A stretch of DNA of 64,000 nucleotides from Longimicrobium sp. (GTDB lineage Bacteria; Gemmatimonadota; Gemmatimonadetes; Longimicrobiales; Longimicrobiaceae): positions 209,585-273,584 of the forward strand of contig NZ_DASVSF010000100.1 in assembly GCF_036388275.1 (NCBI RefSeq), read 5' to 3'. A program made the position numbers and the translations under genes. Positions within the stretch are counted from its first letter, which is position 1. Each line of letters opens with the position of its first letter. This document shows positions 41,480-53,110 of the stretch, one piece after another. The notes beneath the pieces were generated by a model, which worked only from the letters and a program-made list of their open reading frames with translations, was not told where the DNA came from and ran no database searches.

Positions 41480-43330
41480 CTACCAGCCGACGGGTTTGCC
41501 CGCGTTCTGGCGGTCCAGCCACTCCTTGAGCGGCGCGAAGTACTCCATCATCGCGCCCGCGTCCATCTGCCGCTCGCCGGTCATGGCGAACAGCGTTTCC
41601 TGCCACGGCTGGCTCTGCCCGGCCTCCAGCATCGTCGCCAGCTTGGCGCCCGCCTGCTCGCTGCCGTAGAACGAGCACCGGTACAGCGGCCCCGTGTGCC
41701 CCGACTCGCGGCAGAGCGAGCGGTAGAATTGGAACTGGAGGATGCGCGCCAGGAAGTACCGCATGTACGGCGTGTTCGCCGGAATGTGGTACTTGGCACC
41801 CGGGTCGAAGTCCGCCTCGGAGCGCGCCACCGGCGCCGAGACGCCCTGGTAGCGATTGCGCAGCTCCCACCACGCCGCGTTGTAGTTGGCGGGAGTGATC
41901 TGCCCCGAGAACACGCCCCACCGCCACTTGTCCACCATCAGGCCGAAGGGCAGGAACGCCACCTTGTCCATGGCCTGGCGCAGCAGCAGCGCCGTGTCGG
42001 CCGCGGGGGCGGGCACCTGCTCCAGCAACCCCACCTGCTTCAGGTACGCGGGGGTGATGGAAAGCGCGATGGCGTCGCCGATGGCCTCGTGAAAGCCGTC
42101 GTGCGCGCCGTTGCGGAACAGCTGCGGCTGCACGCGATAGGCGCGCTGGTAGAAGTTGTGGCCCAGCTCGTGGTGGATGGTGACGAAGTCCTCGCCCGTG
42201 GGCTCGATGCACATCTTGATGCGCACGTCGTCCTCGTCGTTCACGTTCCACGCGCTGGCATGGCACACCGCCTCGCGGTCGCGCGGCTGCGTGAGCATCG
42301 ACCGCTCCCAAAAGGTGGCCGGCAGCGAATCGAAGCCCAGCGAGGTGAAGAAACGCTCGCCGTACTGCGTCATCCCGCGGGCGTCCAGCCCCTTGCGACG
42401 GATCAGCTCTGTCAGGTCGAAGCCGGCGCCCGCCGCGTTGCGGGGCGCCACCAGCGGGTAGATGTTCCCCCACTCCTGCGCCCACATGTTCCCCAGCAGG
42501 TGCGCGGGAATCATCCCGTTGGCCGGCACCACCTGCGCCCCGTACTGCTCCACCAGCCGCGTGCGGACGTACGCGTGAAGCGACTCGTACAACGGGCGAA
42601 CCTGCTGCCACAGCCGCTCCACCTCGGCCTCGAACTGGTCGGGCTGCATGTCGTAGCCCGAGCGCCACATGGCGCCGGTGTTAGGGTGCCCCAGCTCGCG
42701 CGCGCCCTTGTTGGAAAGCTCCACGAAGCGCGAGTACCGCTGGCGCATGGGCGCGCCGACGGCGTGCCAGCCCTGCCACACGTCGCGCAGCTCCCGCGGA
42801 TCGCGGCTGGTGGCCATGATGCGCGACGCCGCGCCGATGTCCAGGCACGCGCCCGCGGCGCGGCAGTACTGCCCGCGCCCGTAGTCGGCCTCCATCCCCA
42901 CCGTCAGGCGGGTGAGCTCCGACGCCTCTTCCGGGTTCCCCGGCGGCGGCGCGACCAGGGCCAGCTTGAGCAGGTTCAGCTTGCGGCGCTGCGCGGCGGG
43001 AAGCTGCACGTCGTCATAGCGCCGCGCGGTGAGCGCCCGGCGCTGGATGGCCACGTTCAGGTTCTTCTGCGCCTCGGCCGAAAGGGCCTCGGTGTCGCTG
43101 GTGATGTAGGTGGCGGCCACCCACCCCGCCTGGTTGGAGCGCAGCGACAGCTCGCGGAGCTCGGCCTCGCTCTCGGCGATGAAGGCGGCGGCCTGCTCCG
43201 GCGTGGCCGCCGCGGCGGACTGGGCTACCGCGACGGGCGCTTCCGCCGGCGGAACGACCGTTCCGGCGCAGCCGGCCGCGAAGCCCGCCAGAGCCAGCGC
43301 GCCCAGGCGGGCGAACAAGTTACGTGGCAT
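41480..43330 (-). CDS. M2-family (ACE-like) metallopeptidase lipoprotein
   Basis: A 616-residue peptidyl-dipeptidase-like protein. The N-terminus is a lipoprotein signal (LGALALAGFAAGC, lipobox with Cys at about residue 21), so it is anchored in the envelope. The zinc site is TIHHELGHNFYQRAYR near residue 395 with GFHEAIGDAIALSITPAYL supplying the third ligand, the M2 hallmark. C-terminal FPFGLMVDKWRWGVFSG-like and RYFLARILQFQFYRSLCRES stretches fit ACE-type enzymes (Cl-/substrate region). The ATG at 43330 has AAGGA upstream. It contains the AEAQKNLNVAIQRRAL segment duplicated at 15.1 kb. Confidence 0.92.
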   Translation of the reverse strand: MPRNLFARLGALALAGFAAGCAGTVVPPAEAPVAVAQSAAAATPEQAAAFIAESEAELRELSLRSNQAGWVAATYITSDTEALSAEAQKNLNVAIQRRALTARRYDDVQLPAAQRRKLNLLKLALVAPPPGNPEEASELTRLTVGMEADYGRGQYCRAAGACLDIGAASRIMATSRDPRELRDVWQGWHAVGAPMRQRYSRFVELSNKGARELGHPNTGAMWRSGYDMQPDQFEAEVERLWQQVRPLYESLHAYVRTRLVEQYGAQVVPANGMIPAHLLGNMWAQEWGNIYPLVAPRNAAGAGFDLTELIRRKGLDARGMTQYGERFFTSLGFDSLPATFWERSMLTQPRDREAVCHASAWNVNDEDDVRIKMCIEPTGEDFVTIHHELGHNFYQRAYRVQPQLFRNGAHDGFHEAIGDAIALSITPAYLKQVGLLEQVPAPAADTALLLRQAMDKVAFLPFGLMVDKWRWGVFSGQITPANYNAAWWELRNRYQGVSAPVARSEADFDPGAKYHIPANTPYMRYFLARILQFQFYRSLCRESGHTGPLYRCSFYGSEQAGAKLATMLEAGQSQPWQETLFAMTGERQMDAGAMMEYFAPLKEWLDRQNAGKPVGW

Positions 43331-43425
43331 GCAGTTACGTCCTTGGAGATGCGTATCTTCACTCGCGGAACGGTGCGTACAGTGACACACATCGGGAGGT
43401 TCCACAAGGGGCGGCGGAATACGAA

Positions 43426-43457
43426 GAGGGCCGGCCCCGCGTGCGGGGCCGGCCCTC
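43426..43457 (-). terminator. terminator of the Big2 lipoprotein gene
   Basis: A perfect 15-bp inverted repeat, GAGGGCCGGCCCCGC and its complement, with an essentially minimal loop, 24 nt after the stop of the Big2 protein on the minus strand. Confidence 0.75.
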
Positions 43458-43480
43458 TCGTCATCCCGGAAGAGTGGACG

Positions 43481-45148
43481 TCAGCGGCGCAGGATCGACC
43501 AGCCGCTGAGGGCCGCGAACACGTCGGTGCCCGTGGGACCCCAGAAGTCGAACACCTGCTGGGCCGGCGCCTCCTCCATGATCCACCGCGCGCCGTTCCA
43601 CCGGTAGATGGTGCCGCCGGACCCGCCGACGAACACGTTGCTTGCCGACGTTCCCCACGCGGCGTACAGGAAGTTCTGCGTGGGAAGCTGGATCATGGAC
43701 CACGAGGCGCCATCGTAGTGGAACACCTTGCCGCCGGCGCCCACGACGTACACGTCGCTGGCCGACGAGCCCCACACGCCCCACATGTCGACGATCTCCG
43801 GCAGCGTCACCTTCGACCACGCGGTGCCGTCGAAGTGAAGCAGCACGCCCCCGTCGCCGGTGGCGTACACGTTGCTGGCCGAGGTGCCCCACACCCGGCG
43901 AAGGAGCGTGGTGACGCCGCTGTTCATGGGCGTCCAGCTCCCCGCCTTGCCGCGCAGGATGGTTCCGCGGTCGCCCACCACGAACCAGTCGTTGGGCCCG
44001 GCGGCCCACACGCCCCAGAGGTAGATGTTGGGCGAAGGCGTGTACCAGTTGCCCAGGGCAAGGGGGTACACGCTCTGGCCATCCCACTGCTCCTGGGCCC
44101 ACACCTGCCCGTCGAAGTGCAGGATGCGCCCGGCCTGCCCCACGGCGTAGATGTCGTCGGCCGAGGTGCCGTAGATGTCGAGCGTGCCGTGCCACTGCAC
44201 GGTGTCGACGTTGCTCCACTTCACCCCGTCGAAGTGCAGCACGCTGGTCCAGTTGGCCGCGTAGATGTTGTTCACCGACGTGCCCCACAACGCCCAGTTG
44301 CCCTGGTCGTGGGCAGGCTCCATCAGGTGCCAGCGGTGGATCGGCTCGTCGACGATCAGCGCGGCGCTCCCGGTGACGGACCCGCTGGTCGCCGTGATGG
44401 AGGTGAACCCCGTCTGGCTCCCCGTCGCCAGCCCATTCGCGTCTACCGTGCCCACGCTGGCGATGCTCGACGACCAGGTGACCGGCGCACCGGCGATGAC
44501 GTTGCCGTGCAGGTCGGTGACCACGGCGGTGAACTGCCGGGTTTCGCCGGGGAGCACCGTCGCCGTCCCCGGGGTGACGATGACGGCCCCGGGGATCCCC
44601 GTCTCGATGCGGAACTTCACCGCCAGCGTCTGCCCGTTCACCACGGCGACGTACCGGGTGCCGTCCACGCCGCGCGCCGCCGAACCGTTCGCCACCACGC
44701 GCACGTCGGCATGGCCGAGCTCACGCGAGCCCACGCTCACGCGAACGCGGTACACCTGCGCCTCGCTCAGCGAGAACTGCCGGGTGTGCCAGTTGACGTG
44801 GTAGTGCGAGTCGGAAACCTTCACCGCCTCGCCACCAGTGCCGCCCGCCCGCGTGTACGCGGCCACGGGCGAGGTGCAGGTGGTGCCCGACCACGCGCAG
44901 ATGGTGACGGTGGGATCGAGATCCGTGTCCAGCGCACCGGCCGCGCCGGGGTTCCTGGCCATCGGCGGCAGCCAGAAGAAGCCGGGGGTGCCGCCGTGCG
45001 CGGCGTCGGAGATGGATAACGCCGCCACGCCTGTGGGGGCAGCCGGGTTCTCCAGGTCGGCGCACGCGGCGCCGAGGAGCGCCAGCGCGGCGAATGCCAC
45101 ACGGGTCTGCCGGCTCGTTGCGAGCCGGAATACGGGGGTAGTGATCAT
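43481..45148 (-). CDS. Big2-domain lipoprotein with WGTS beta-propeller repeats
   Basis: A 555-residue exported protein. Lipobox LLGAAC at about residue 29, then a Pro/Ala-rich stretch, a beta-sandwich region, a bacterial Ig-like (Big2) domain around residues 188-275 (VTPGTATVLPGETRQFTAVV, SSSIASVGTVDANGLATGSQ) and about six repeats of the type WGTSASNVYATGDGGVLLHF-DG-W (residues 285-545), a beta-propeller-like array. It is probably surface-exposed; ligand unknown. Preceded by an AT-rich promoter-like region and ended by a strong terminator, so it is transcribed alone. Confidence 0.85.
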   Translation of the reverse strand: MITTPVFRLATSRQTRVAFAALALLGAACADLENPAAPTGVAALSISDAAHGGTPGFFWLPPMARNPGAAGALDTDLDPTVTICAWSGTTCTSPVAAYTRAGGTGGEAVKVSDSHYHVNWHTRQFSLSEAQVYRVRVSVGSRELGHADVRVVANGSAARGVDGTRYVAVVNGQTLAVKFRIETGIPGAVIVTPGTATVLPGETRQFTAVVTDLHGNVIAGAPVTWSSSIASVGTVDANGLATGSQTGFTSITATSGSVTGSAALIVDEPIHRWHLMEPAHDQGNWALWGTSVNNIYAANWTSVLHFDGVKWSNVDTVQWHGTLDIYGTSADDIYAVGQAGRILHFDGQVWAQEQWDGQSVYPLALGNWYTPSPNIYLWGVWAAGPNDWFVVGDRGTILRGKAGSWTPMNSGVTTLLRRVWGTSASNVYATGDGGVLLHFDGTAWSKVTLPEIVDMWGVWGSSASDVYVVGAGGKVFHYDGASWSMIQLPTQNFLYAAWGTSASNVFVGGSGGTIYRWNGARWIMEEAPAQQVFDFWGPTGTDVFAALSGWSILRR

Positions 45149-45289
45149 GAGCGGGAGGAGGCGAACAGATTGCCGGCGCAGCGGTCCGGCGGCGCCCTTC
45201 TTCGGTAGCCCAGCTGTCTCGGGGAGACCTGTGGCTTTGCGGACCGGCCTCGCGGCCGGGGTGCGTTTTCGGCGAGGTGGGGTTTAGCG

Positions 45290-45350
45290 TACTACAAAAT
45301 AAGTGTTGTTTTGATGAACGCAAGTGTGTTGATACAGAAAACCGTTGCAG
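45290..45350 (-). promoter_or_regulatory. AT-rich promoter region of the Big2 gene
   Basis: An isolated AT-rich island in the 409-bp gap. On the minus strand it reads TTGCGT, 16 bp, TATTTT, a reasonable sigma-70-like pair, about 155 bp before the start codon. The rest of 45149-45500 shows no gene. Confidence 0.35.
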
Positions 45351-45500
45351 ACTCGCGGCTTGGGATGTGCCGACGGCGTCCTGAAGCGCGTTTTGCGCCG
45401 GAACGTCGTTCCCTGTCCGACCGATTCCATATGACGCCCCGTCCCGCGGCATGGCGGACGCGGCTCGGCGCGTACCGCGCTCATCGTTCGGATGAAAGAA

Positions 45501-45531
45501 AACGCAGAGAGCACTTTCGGCTCCCTGCGTT
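45501..45531 (-). terminator. terminator of the small lipoprotein gene
   Basis: A stem AACGCAG-A-GAGC / GCTC-C-CTGCGTT with a 7-nt loop, one internal mismatch, 27 nt after the stop of the small lipoprotein on the minus strand. Confidence 0.55.
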
Positions 45532-45557
45532 CATCTCTGCCCGGGCGGCGGTAAAGC

Positions 45558-45896
45558 TCAGGGCGTGCTGTCCACGCGAACCGGGACGCTTGCGGTGTCG
45601 CCGCGGGCCGGCGCGCTCACCCGGCCCCCTTCCACCAGCGCGGAGTCGCGCGCGTCCAGCGCCTCCAGGTGAATGGTGGTGTCGACGGCCATCCCCATTC
45701 GCGCCGCCTCTTCGGGAGAAAGCGCCTTGGCCTCGGTCTCCACCTGCTGCGACGACAGCCCGTCCTCCCACTCCTTGTTCGTGGTATCCATCTTCGCCGG
45801 CCCCCCCGCGCCCTTCTCCCCGCCCCTTCCGCATGCGGCCACGAGCAACGCGGCGGCGAGCGCCAGGGGCAAACGGCGGAACCCAGACATCGGCAT
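45558..45896 (-). CDS. small lipoprotein, hypothetical
   Basis: A 112-residue protein with a lipoprotein signal (FRRLPLALAAALLVAACGRG, Cys about residue 22). The mature part is hydrophilic with LSPEEAARMGMAVDTTIHLE and DTASVPVRVDSTP at the end. No family is recognised. The ATG at 45896 has GGAG 8 nt upstream; the next ATG two codons later is an alternative. It lies 53 nt downstream of the hydrolase gene on the same strand and may be in its operon. Confidence 0.65.
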   Translation of the reverse strand: MPMSGFRRLPLALAAALLVAACGRGGEKGAGGPAKMDTTNKEWEDGLSSQQVETEAKALSPEEAARMGMAVDTTIHLEALDARDSALVEGGRVSAPARGDTASVPVRVDSTP

Positions 45897-45949
45897 GATG
45901 GCGTCTCCGTAGGATCTCGGAAAAAGATCGATGGGGCGGCGGCCCGCGC

Positions 45950-47020
45950 TCAGGCGCGCGGGCCCGCCGCGTCCAGAAAGTCGCGGACGCGCTCCCACAC
46001 TTCGACGGCCCGCTCCCAGTGCGGAAGCCCGCCCGTGGGAAGGCCCACGACGGTGACGTTGGGGCGGCCGTCCAGCTCGGGAAGTCGGTCGTAGTTCTCC
46101 TCCCGGCGGTTCTCCACCGTGCCATGGATCACCAGCAGCGGCTGCCGCAGGCGGCGGAAGGCGTCGGCCGAGTCGCGCGGGAACATCCGCCCGCTCAGGA
46201 AGTCGTCCAGGGGCAGGGCGGCCCCCTCCATCCGCGAGGTCTCGGCGGCGAAGTCCACGAACTCCTCCGGCACGCCGAACTCGGGGGTGAACAGGTTGTC
46301 GGCCGCGAACTGGTACAGCGACTCCGGCGTGGTCAGCCGGTCGTAGAAGGCGCGCTGCACCCCGGGAAGGGTGAACAGCAGCCGCGACCAGATGCGCGGC
46401 AGGGCGCCCGGGTTCTTGCCCAGCCCCGAGGGCTCCAGCGCCACCAGGGCGTGCACCAGGTCCGGCCGCCGCCGCGCCACCTCGGCCGCGTACGCCGCGC
46501 CCAGCGAAAGGGCCACCACGTCGGCCCCGCCCGCGGGCTTCACCACGCGCTCCAGGAAGTGCTCCAGCTGGTCTTCCATCAGCCCCGGCTCGTAGGCGAT
46601 CTCCGGGCGGTCGCTGTGCCCGAACCCTACCCACTCCAGCGCGAACAGCGGCCGGTCGGTGTAGCGGGCGAACGCGCGCACCATGGGCCGCATCTCGTGC
46701 GCCGAGGCCACCGCGTTGATGGAGTGCAGGAACACCACCGGGCGCCCCGTGCCCTCGCGCTGGTAGTAGGCGTAGAACACGTCGCCCCACGCCACGTACT
46801 CCAGGGGCAGCCCCAGCGCGTTGGGCAGCTCCGTCACCGGCTTGCGGCGCGCCTTGCGGGCACCCAGCAGGTACACCGCGTACGCCCCCAGCGCCGCCGC
46901 GCCCAGCCCGGCGGCTGCCTTGCGCCGCGTGCTGCCCAGCAGCGGCGTGCCCTTCGCTTCGTCCTGGCGCTCTTCCGGGCGCCCCTCGCGGCCCGTCTTC
47001 GGGCCCTCGTTCACGGCCAT
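45950..47020 (-). CDS. alpha/beta-hydrolase with N-terminal membrane anchor
   Basis: A 356-residue alpha/beta-hydrolase fold protein. A short hydrophilic tail and one membrane segment (AAGLGAAALGAYAVYLLGAR) precede the hydrolase domain: VVFLHSINAVASAHEMRPMV (oxyanion region, His-Ser instead of HG), LEWVGFGHSDRPEI, the nucleophile elbow VVALSLGAAYAAEVARRRPD (S-x-G with Ser in ALSLG), a lid, and LLVIHGTVENRREE with the catalytic His in GGLPHWERAVEV. Substrate unknown. The ATG at 47020 has GGAG just upstream; an ATG at 47059 would add 13 residues. Confidence 0.87.
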   Translation of the reverse strand: MAVNEGPKTGREGRPEERQDEAKGTPLLGSTRRKAAAGLGAAALGAYAVYLLGARKARRKPVTELPNALGLPLEYVAWGDVFYAYYQREGTGRPVVFLHSINAVASAHEMRPMVRAFARYTDRPLFALEWVGFGHSDRPEIAYEPGLMEDQLEHFLERVVKPAGGADVVALSLGAAYAAEVARRRPDLVHALVALEPSGLGKNPGALPRIWSRLLFTLPGVQRAFYDRLTTPESLYQFAADNLFTPEFGVPEEFVDFAAETSRMEGAALPLDDFLSGRMFPRDSADAFRRLRQPLLVIHGTVENRREENYDRLPELDGRPNVTVVGLPTGGLPHWERAVEVWERVRDFLDAAGPRA

Positions 47021-47088
47021 CCGCTCCTCTCGCGTTCGCTCCCCGCCAGCCCCGTCCATCCCCCGTGCAATCCCCGTGCAAACGCCAA

Positions 47089-47110
47089 GGCCCGGCGACT
47101 CCGCCGGGCC
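47089..47110 (-). terminator. terminator of the nuo operon
   Basis: A perfect 9-bp stem, GGCCCGGCG / CGCCGGGCC, with a 4-nt loop, 38 nt after the nuoN stop on the minus strand, followed by TTGGCGTTTG. Confidence 0.65.
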
Positions 47111-47147
47111 CGTGCAGCTCTTTCCCGGTGGCCCGACGCCGGTCGCG

Positions 47148-48734
47148 TCAGGGGGCCGCCGCCGCCGCCGCGGACGACGCCACGGCGTCGCGGGGCACGT
47201 TCAGCGACTGCCACCCCCGGTCGGCCAGGTCCAGGAGCCCCCAGCGCTGACGCACCCCCGCCGCGGTCATCCCGCCGGGAAACACCTGCGCGCCGGCGGT
47301 AAAGAACAGCAGCACGATCAGCGCCGCCGCGGCCACTACGCCCGCCATGGCCGGACGAGGCAGCCGCGCGTGGGCGTGCTCGTCGACGCTGCGCGCGGGG
47401 CGCATGTACATTACCACGATCACGCGCAGGTAGTAGAAGTACGAAACCAGCGACGCCAGCACCAAGATCACCGCAATCGGCGTCAGGTTCTGCGGGGCCG
47501 ACACCAGCGCGCGCAGGATGTACAGCTTGCCCAGGAACCCCGCCGTCAGCGGAAAGCCCGCCAGCGACAGCAGGAAGATCGAGAACACCGCGGCGAGCAG
47601 CGGCTTCTGGTGCGCCAGCCCCGAGTAGTCTTCCAGCGTCACCCGCTCGTCGGCGCCGCGCGCGTTGGCGATCACCACCCCGAAGGCACCCGCCGTCATC
47701 AGCGTGTACACGAGGAGGTAGAAGAGGAAGGCGCCCGGGCCGCCGGAGTTGATGGCCAGCAGCGCCGCCAGCAGGTACCCCGCGTGCGCGATGGACGAAT
47801 ACGCCAGCATCCGCTTCACTGAGCCCTGCGTCGCCGCGATCAGGTTGCCCCCGATCATGGTGAGCATGGCGATGAAGAAGATGGGGATGGCCCAGTGCTC
47901 GTACCCACCCGCGAAGCCCACCAGGAACACGCGGATGAACGCCGCGAACGCCGCCGCCTTCACGCCGGTGGCCATCAGCGCCGTCACCGGCGTGGGCGCG
48001 CCGTCGTAGGCGTCGGGAGTCCACATGTGGAAGGGCATGGCCGCCACCTTGAACCCGAAGCCCACCAGCAGCAGCGCCATCCCCGCCATCAGCATGGGCT
48101 CGTCGCGGTTCCCCGCGATCAGCAGCTGGTTCAGCGTGGCGATGTTCGTGGTCCCCGTGGCGCCGAAGGTCAGCGCGATGCCGTACAGGAAGAACGCGCT
48201 GGTGAAGGCGCCCAGCAGGAAGTACTTCAGCGAGCCTTCCGTGGAGCGCGCGTCCAGGCGGTCGAAGCCCACCAGGACGTAGATGGCCACCGACATCACC
48301 TCCAGGCCGATGAACACCATCAGCAGGTCGGTGGCGCCGGCCATCAGCATCATCCCCAGCGTGGCGAACAGGATCAGCGCGTGGAACTCGCCGCGGTTGA
48401 TCCCCCGCCGGTCCAGGTACCCCATCGACAGCAGCAGCGCCATCCCGGCCGCCAGCAGGCAGATGAAGTTCACGATCACCCGGAACGAGTCCAGCGCCAC
48501 CATTCCCGGCACCGACCCGGCCTGGTGGCTCATCCGGTACAGCGCCACGTTGGCGACGGCCGTCAGCACCAGGCTGCCAATGGACAGCCAGGGGATGGCG
48601 CGGCTGGAGGGTTCGGAGCGGTTGCCCTTCTGGAACACGTCCACCAGCAGCACCGCCATCGCGCAGAGCGAAAGGACGATTTCCGGCAGCAGCGCCCAGA
48701 AGTAGTGGCCCTGGTTGGCCAGGTTCAGTTCCAT
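47148..48734 (-). CDS. nuoN: NADH-quinone oxidoreductase subunit N
   Basis: A 528-residue antiporter-like membrane subunit of complex I with about 14 membrane helices. Markers: LVLTAVANVALYRMSHQAGS near the start, TDLLMVFIGLEVMSVAIYVL (key Glu of TM5), FKVAAMPFHMWTPDAYDGAP with the Lys/His proton-path residues and KRMLAYSSIAHAGYLLAALL. Proton translocation across the inner membrane. Last gene of the operon, 19 nt after nuoM. The ATG at 48734 (MELNLANQGHYF) is chosen over an upstream start in the nuoM end region. Confidence 0.95.
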   Translation of the reverse strand: MELNLANQGHYFWALLPEIVLSLCAMAVLLVDVFQKGNRSEPSSRAIPWLSIGSLVLTAVANVALYRMSHQAGSVPGMVALDSFRVIVNFICLLAAGMALLLSMGYLDRRGINRGEFHALILFATLGMMLMAGATDLLMVFIGLEVMSVAIYVLVGFDRLDARSTEGSLKYFLLGAFTSAFFLYGIALTFGATGTTNIATLNQLLIAGNRDEPMLMAGMALLLVGFGFKVAAMPFHMWTPDAYDGAPTPVTALMATGVKAAAFAAFIRVFLVGFAGGYEHWAIPIFFIAMLTMIGGNLIAATQGSVKRMLAYSSIAHAGYLLAALLAINSGGPGAFLFYLLVYTLMTAGAFGVVIANARGADERVTLEDYSGLAHQKPLLAAVFSIFLLSLAGFPLTAGFLGKLYILRALVSAPQNLTPIAVILVLASLVSYFYYLRVIVVMYMRPARSVDEHAHARLPRPAMAGVVAAAALIVLLFFTAGAQVFPGGMTAAGVRQRWGLLDLADRGWQSLNVPRDAVASSAAAAAAP

Positions 48735-48753
48735 CAATCGGCTCGGGCGCGGG

Positions 48754-50364
48754 TCAGCGGGTCGGTTCGGCGGCGTCGAGGGCGGCAAAGCCGAAGGGCT
48801 CCACCACCGTCGAACGCTCGCTCATCTGCAGAATCATCTTCGCCGCGGGCTCCATGCGGTCCAGGACGGGCTTGGGGTAGAAGCCCAGCCACAGGATCAG
48901 CACCACCAGCGGCACCAGGATCGCCAGCTCGCGAAAGTTCAGGTCCGGCAGCCGGCGGTTGGCAGGCTTGTCGAGCGGGTTGAACAGGATGCGCTGCACC
49001 ATCGGCAGCATGTAGTACGCGGCGAAGATCACCCCGGTGCTGGCGATCAGCGCCATCCAGGGCGCGCTGCGGAAGGTGCCCAGCAGCACCAGGAACTCCG
49101 AAAAGAACCCGGCCGTCCCCGGCAGCCCGATGGAGGCCATCGCCGCGAACACCAGCATCACCGACAGCAGCGGCACCGTGGCCGCCAGCCCGCCGAAGTC
49201 CTCGATCTCGTAGCTGTGGCGCCGCTCGTACAGCATGCCCAGCAGGAAGAAGAGCATGGGCGTGGAAAGGCCGTGGCCGATCATCACCAGCAGCGCGCCC
49301 TGCAGCCCCTGCAGGTTGAAGGCGAAGATGCCCAGGATCACGAAGCCCAGGTGCGCCACCGAGGTGTACGCCACCAGCTTCTTGGCGTTGGGCTGCACCG
49401 CCGCCACCATGGCCGTGTAGATGATGCCCACCACCCCCAGCACCATCGCCCAGAAGATGGTGCGCGGGTCCGTGGCCGCGTCGGGGAACAGCGTCACGCC
49501 AAAGCGGATGAAGCCGTAGGTGCCCATCTTCAGCAGCACGCCCGCCAGGATCACCGAGCCCGCCGTGGGCGCCTGCACGTGGGCGTGCGGCAGCCAGGTG
49601 TGGAACGGGAACACGGGCACCTTGATGGCGAACGCCAGCGCGAAGGCCAGGAACAGCAGGAACTGCTCGGCCGACGTGGTCTTCACCTCGAGGAAGGCGT
49701 AGTAGCTGAAGCTGGGCGGCGCGCCGCCGGCCTGGGCCCTCCACCACAGGTACAGGATGGCCACCAGCATCAGCAGCGAGCCGATGGTGGTGTACAAAAA
49801 GAACTTCACCGCCGCGTACACCCGCTCCTTGCCGCCCCACACGCCGATCAGGAAGTACATGGGGATCAGCATCATCTCCCAGAACATGTAGAACAGGAAC
49901 ATGTCCAGGGCCACGAACACGCCCACCACGCCCGACGTCAGCGTGAGCAGCGCGGGGTAGAAGGTGCGCTGGCGGTCGCGGATGTACGTCCACGAGCCCA
50001 GCACCATCAGCGGCAGCAGCAGCGTGGTCAGCAGCACCATGAACAGGCTGATGCCGTCCATCCCGATCTGGTAGCGGATGCCCCAGTCCGGGAACCACGC
50101 CGCGTTGGCGCAGTTCTGCATCAGGACGTTCACGTTGTCGCGGACACCCAGACCCACCAGTCCGCCCGACCCGGTGAAGGTACACCGCCCCGTCGGGTCG
50201 AATTCCTGGAACAGAGGCAGCGATACGAGTAATTCAAGGATCCCTACTCCCAGCGCGACCTTCCGCGCGTTCCGCTCGCCCGCCAGGTACGCGGCCAGCG
50301 CGCCCAGCACGGGGAACAGGATCAAAAAGGTGAGGATCCAGTGGCTCTGGTAGATCGATTCCAT
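48754..50364 (-). CDS. nuoM: NADH-quinone oxidoreductase subunit M
   Basis: A 536-residue membrane subunit with 14 helices. Markers: YQIGMDGISLFMVLLTTLLL, FYMFWEMMLIPMYFLIGVWG (key Glu of TM5), FAIKVPVFPFHTWLPHAHVQ (Lys of TM7 and the HTWLPDAH-type motif), KKLVAYTSVAHLGFVILGIF and MIGHGLSTPMLFFLLGML. It pumps protons together with NuoL and NuoN. The start MESIYQSHW at 50364 follows the nuoL stop (50378-50380) by 13 nt. C-terminus is hydrophilic. Confidence 0.95.
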   Translation of the reverse strand: MESIYQSHWILTFLILFPVLGALAAYLAGERNARKVALGVGILELLVSLPLFQEFDPTGRCTFTGSGGLVGLGVRDNVNVLMQNCANAAWFPDWGIRYQIGMDGISLFMVLLTTLLLPLMVLGSWTYIRDRQRTFYPALLTLTSGVVGVFVALDMFLFYMFWEMMLIPMYFLIGVWGGKERVYAAVKFFLYTTIGSLLMLVAILYLWWRAQAGGAPPSFSYYAFLEVKTTSAEQFLLFLAFALAFAIKVPVFPFHTWLPHAHVQAPTAGSVILAGVLLKMGTYGFIRFGVTLFPDAATDPRTIFWAMVLGVVGIIYTAMVAAVQPNAKKLVAYTSVAHLGFVILGIFAFNLQGLQGALLVMIGHGLSTPMLFFLLGMLYERRHSYEIEDFGGLAATVPLLSVMLVFAAMASIGLPGTAGFFSEFLVLLGTFRSAPWMALIASTGVIFAAYYMLPMVQRILFNPLDKPANRRLPDLNFRELAILVPLVVLILWLGFYPKPVLDRMEPAAKMILQMSERSTVVEPFGFAALDAAEPTR

Positions 50365-50377
50365 TTCCGTCTGCGCG

Positions 50378-52792
<2,415 letters not shown>

Positions 52793-52797
52793 CACCC

Positions 52798-53103
52798 CTA
52801 CCACCGTAGCAGGCTGAAGTTCTTGATGTCCACCGACTCGCTATGGCGGAAGACCGAGATGATGATGGCCAGCCCCACCGCGGCTTCGGCGGCGGCGACG
52901 GCGATCACGAAGAAGACGAACACCTGCCCCTGCACCCCGGCGTAGGGCGAAAGCGACACGAAGGCCAGGTTCACGGCGTTGAGCATGAGCTCGATGCACA
53001 TGAACAGGACGATCGCGTTGCGGCGGATGACCACCCCCGCCACGCCGATGGAGAACAGGATGGCGCTGAGCGCCAGCGAGTACTGCAGCGGAACGTGCTC
53101 CAC
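52798..53103 (-). CDS. nuoK: NADH-quinone oxidoreductase subunit K
   Basis: A 101-residue, three-helix membrane subunit with the two conserved Glu residues in VLFMCIELMLNAVNLAFVSL (TM2) and AVAAAEAAVGLAIIISVFR (TM3). Part of the proton channel next to NuoJ. The start is a GTG (GTGGAGCACGTT), 8 nt after nuoJ ends. Length is exactly typical. Confidence 0.95.
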   Translation of the reverse strand: MEHVPLQYSLALSAILFSIGVAGVVIRRNAIVLFMCIELMLNAVNLAFVSLSPYAGVQGQVFVFFVIAVAAAEAAVGLAIIISVFRHSESVDIKNFSLLRW

Positions 53104-53110
53104 GTGCTCC

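Noticed and set aside
41462..45019. 1185-codon open frame on the plus strand
   Set aside because: It runs antisense to the M2 peptidase and Big2 genes and has a low-complexity composition (Arg/His/Gln/Pro/Ala). Long antisense frames are expected at this GC content.
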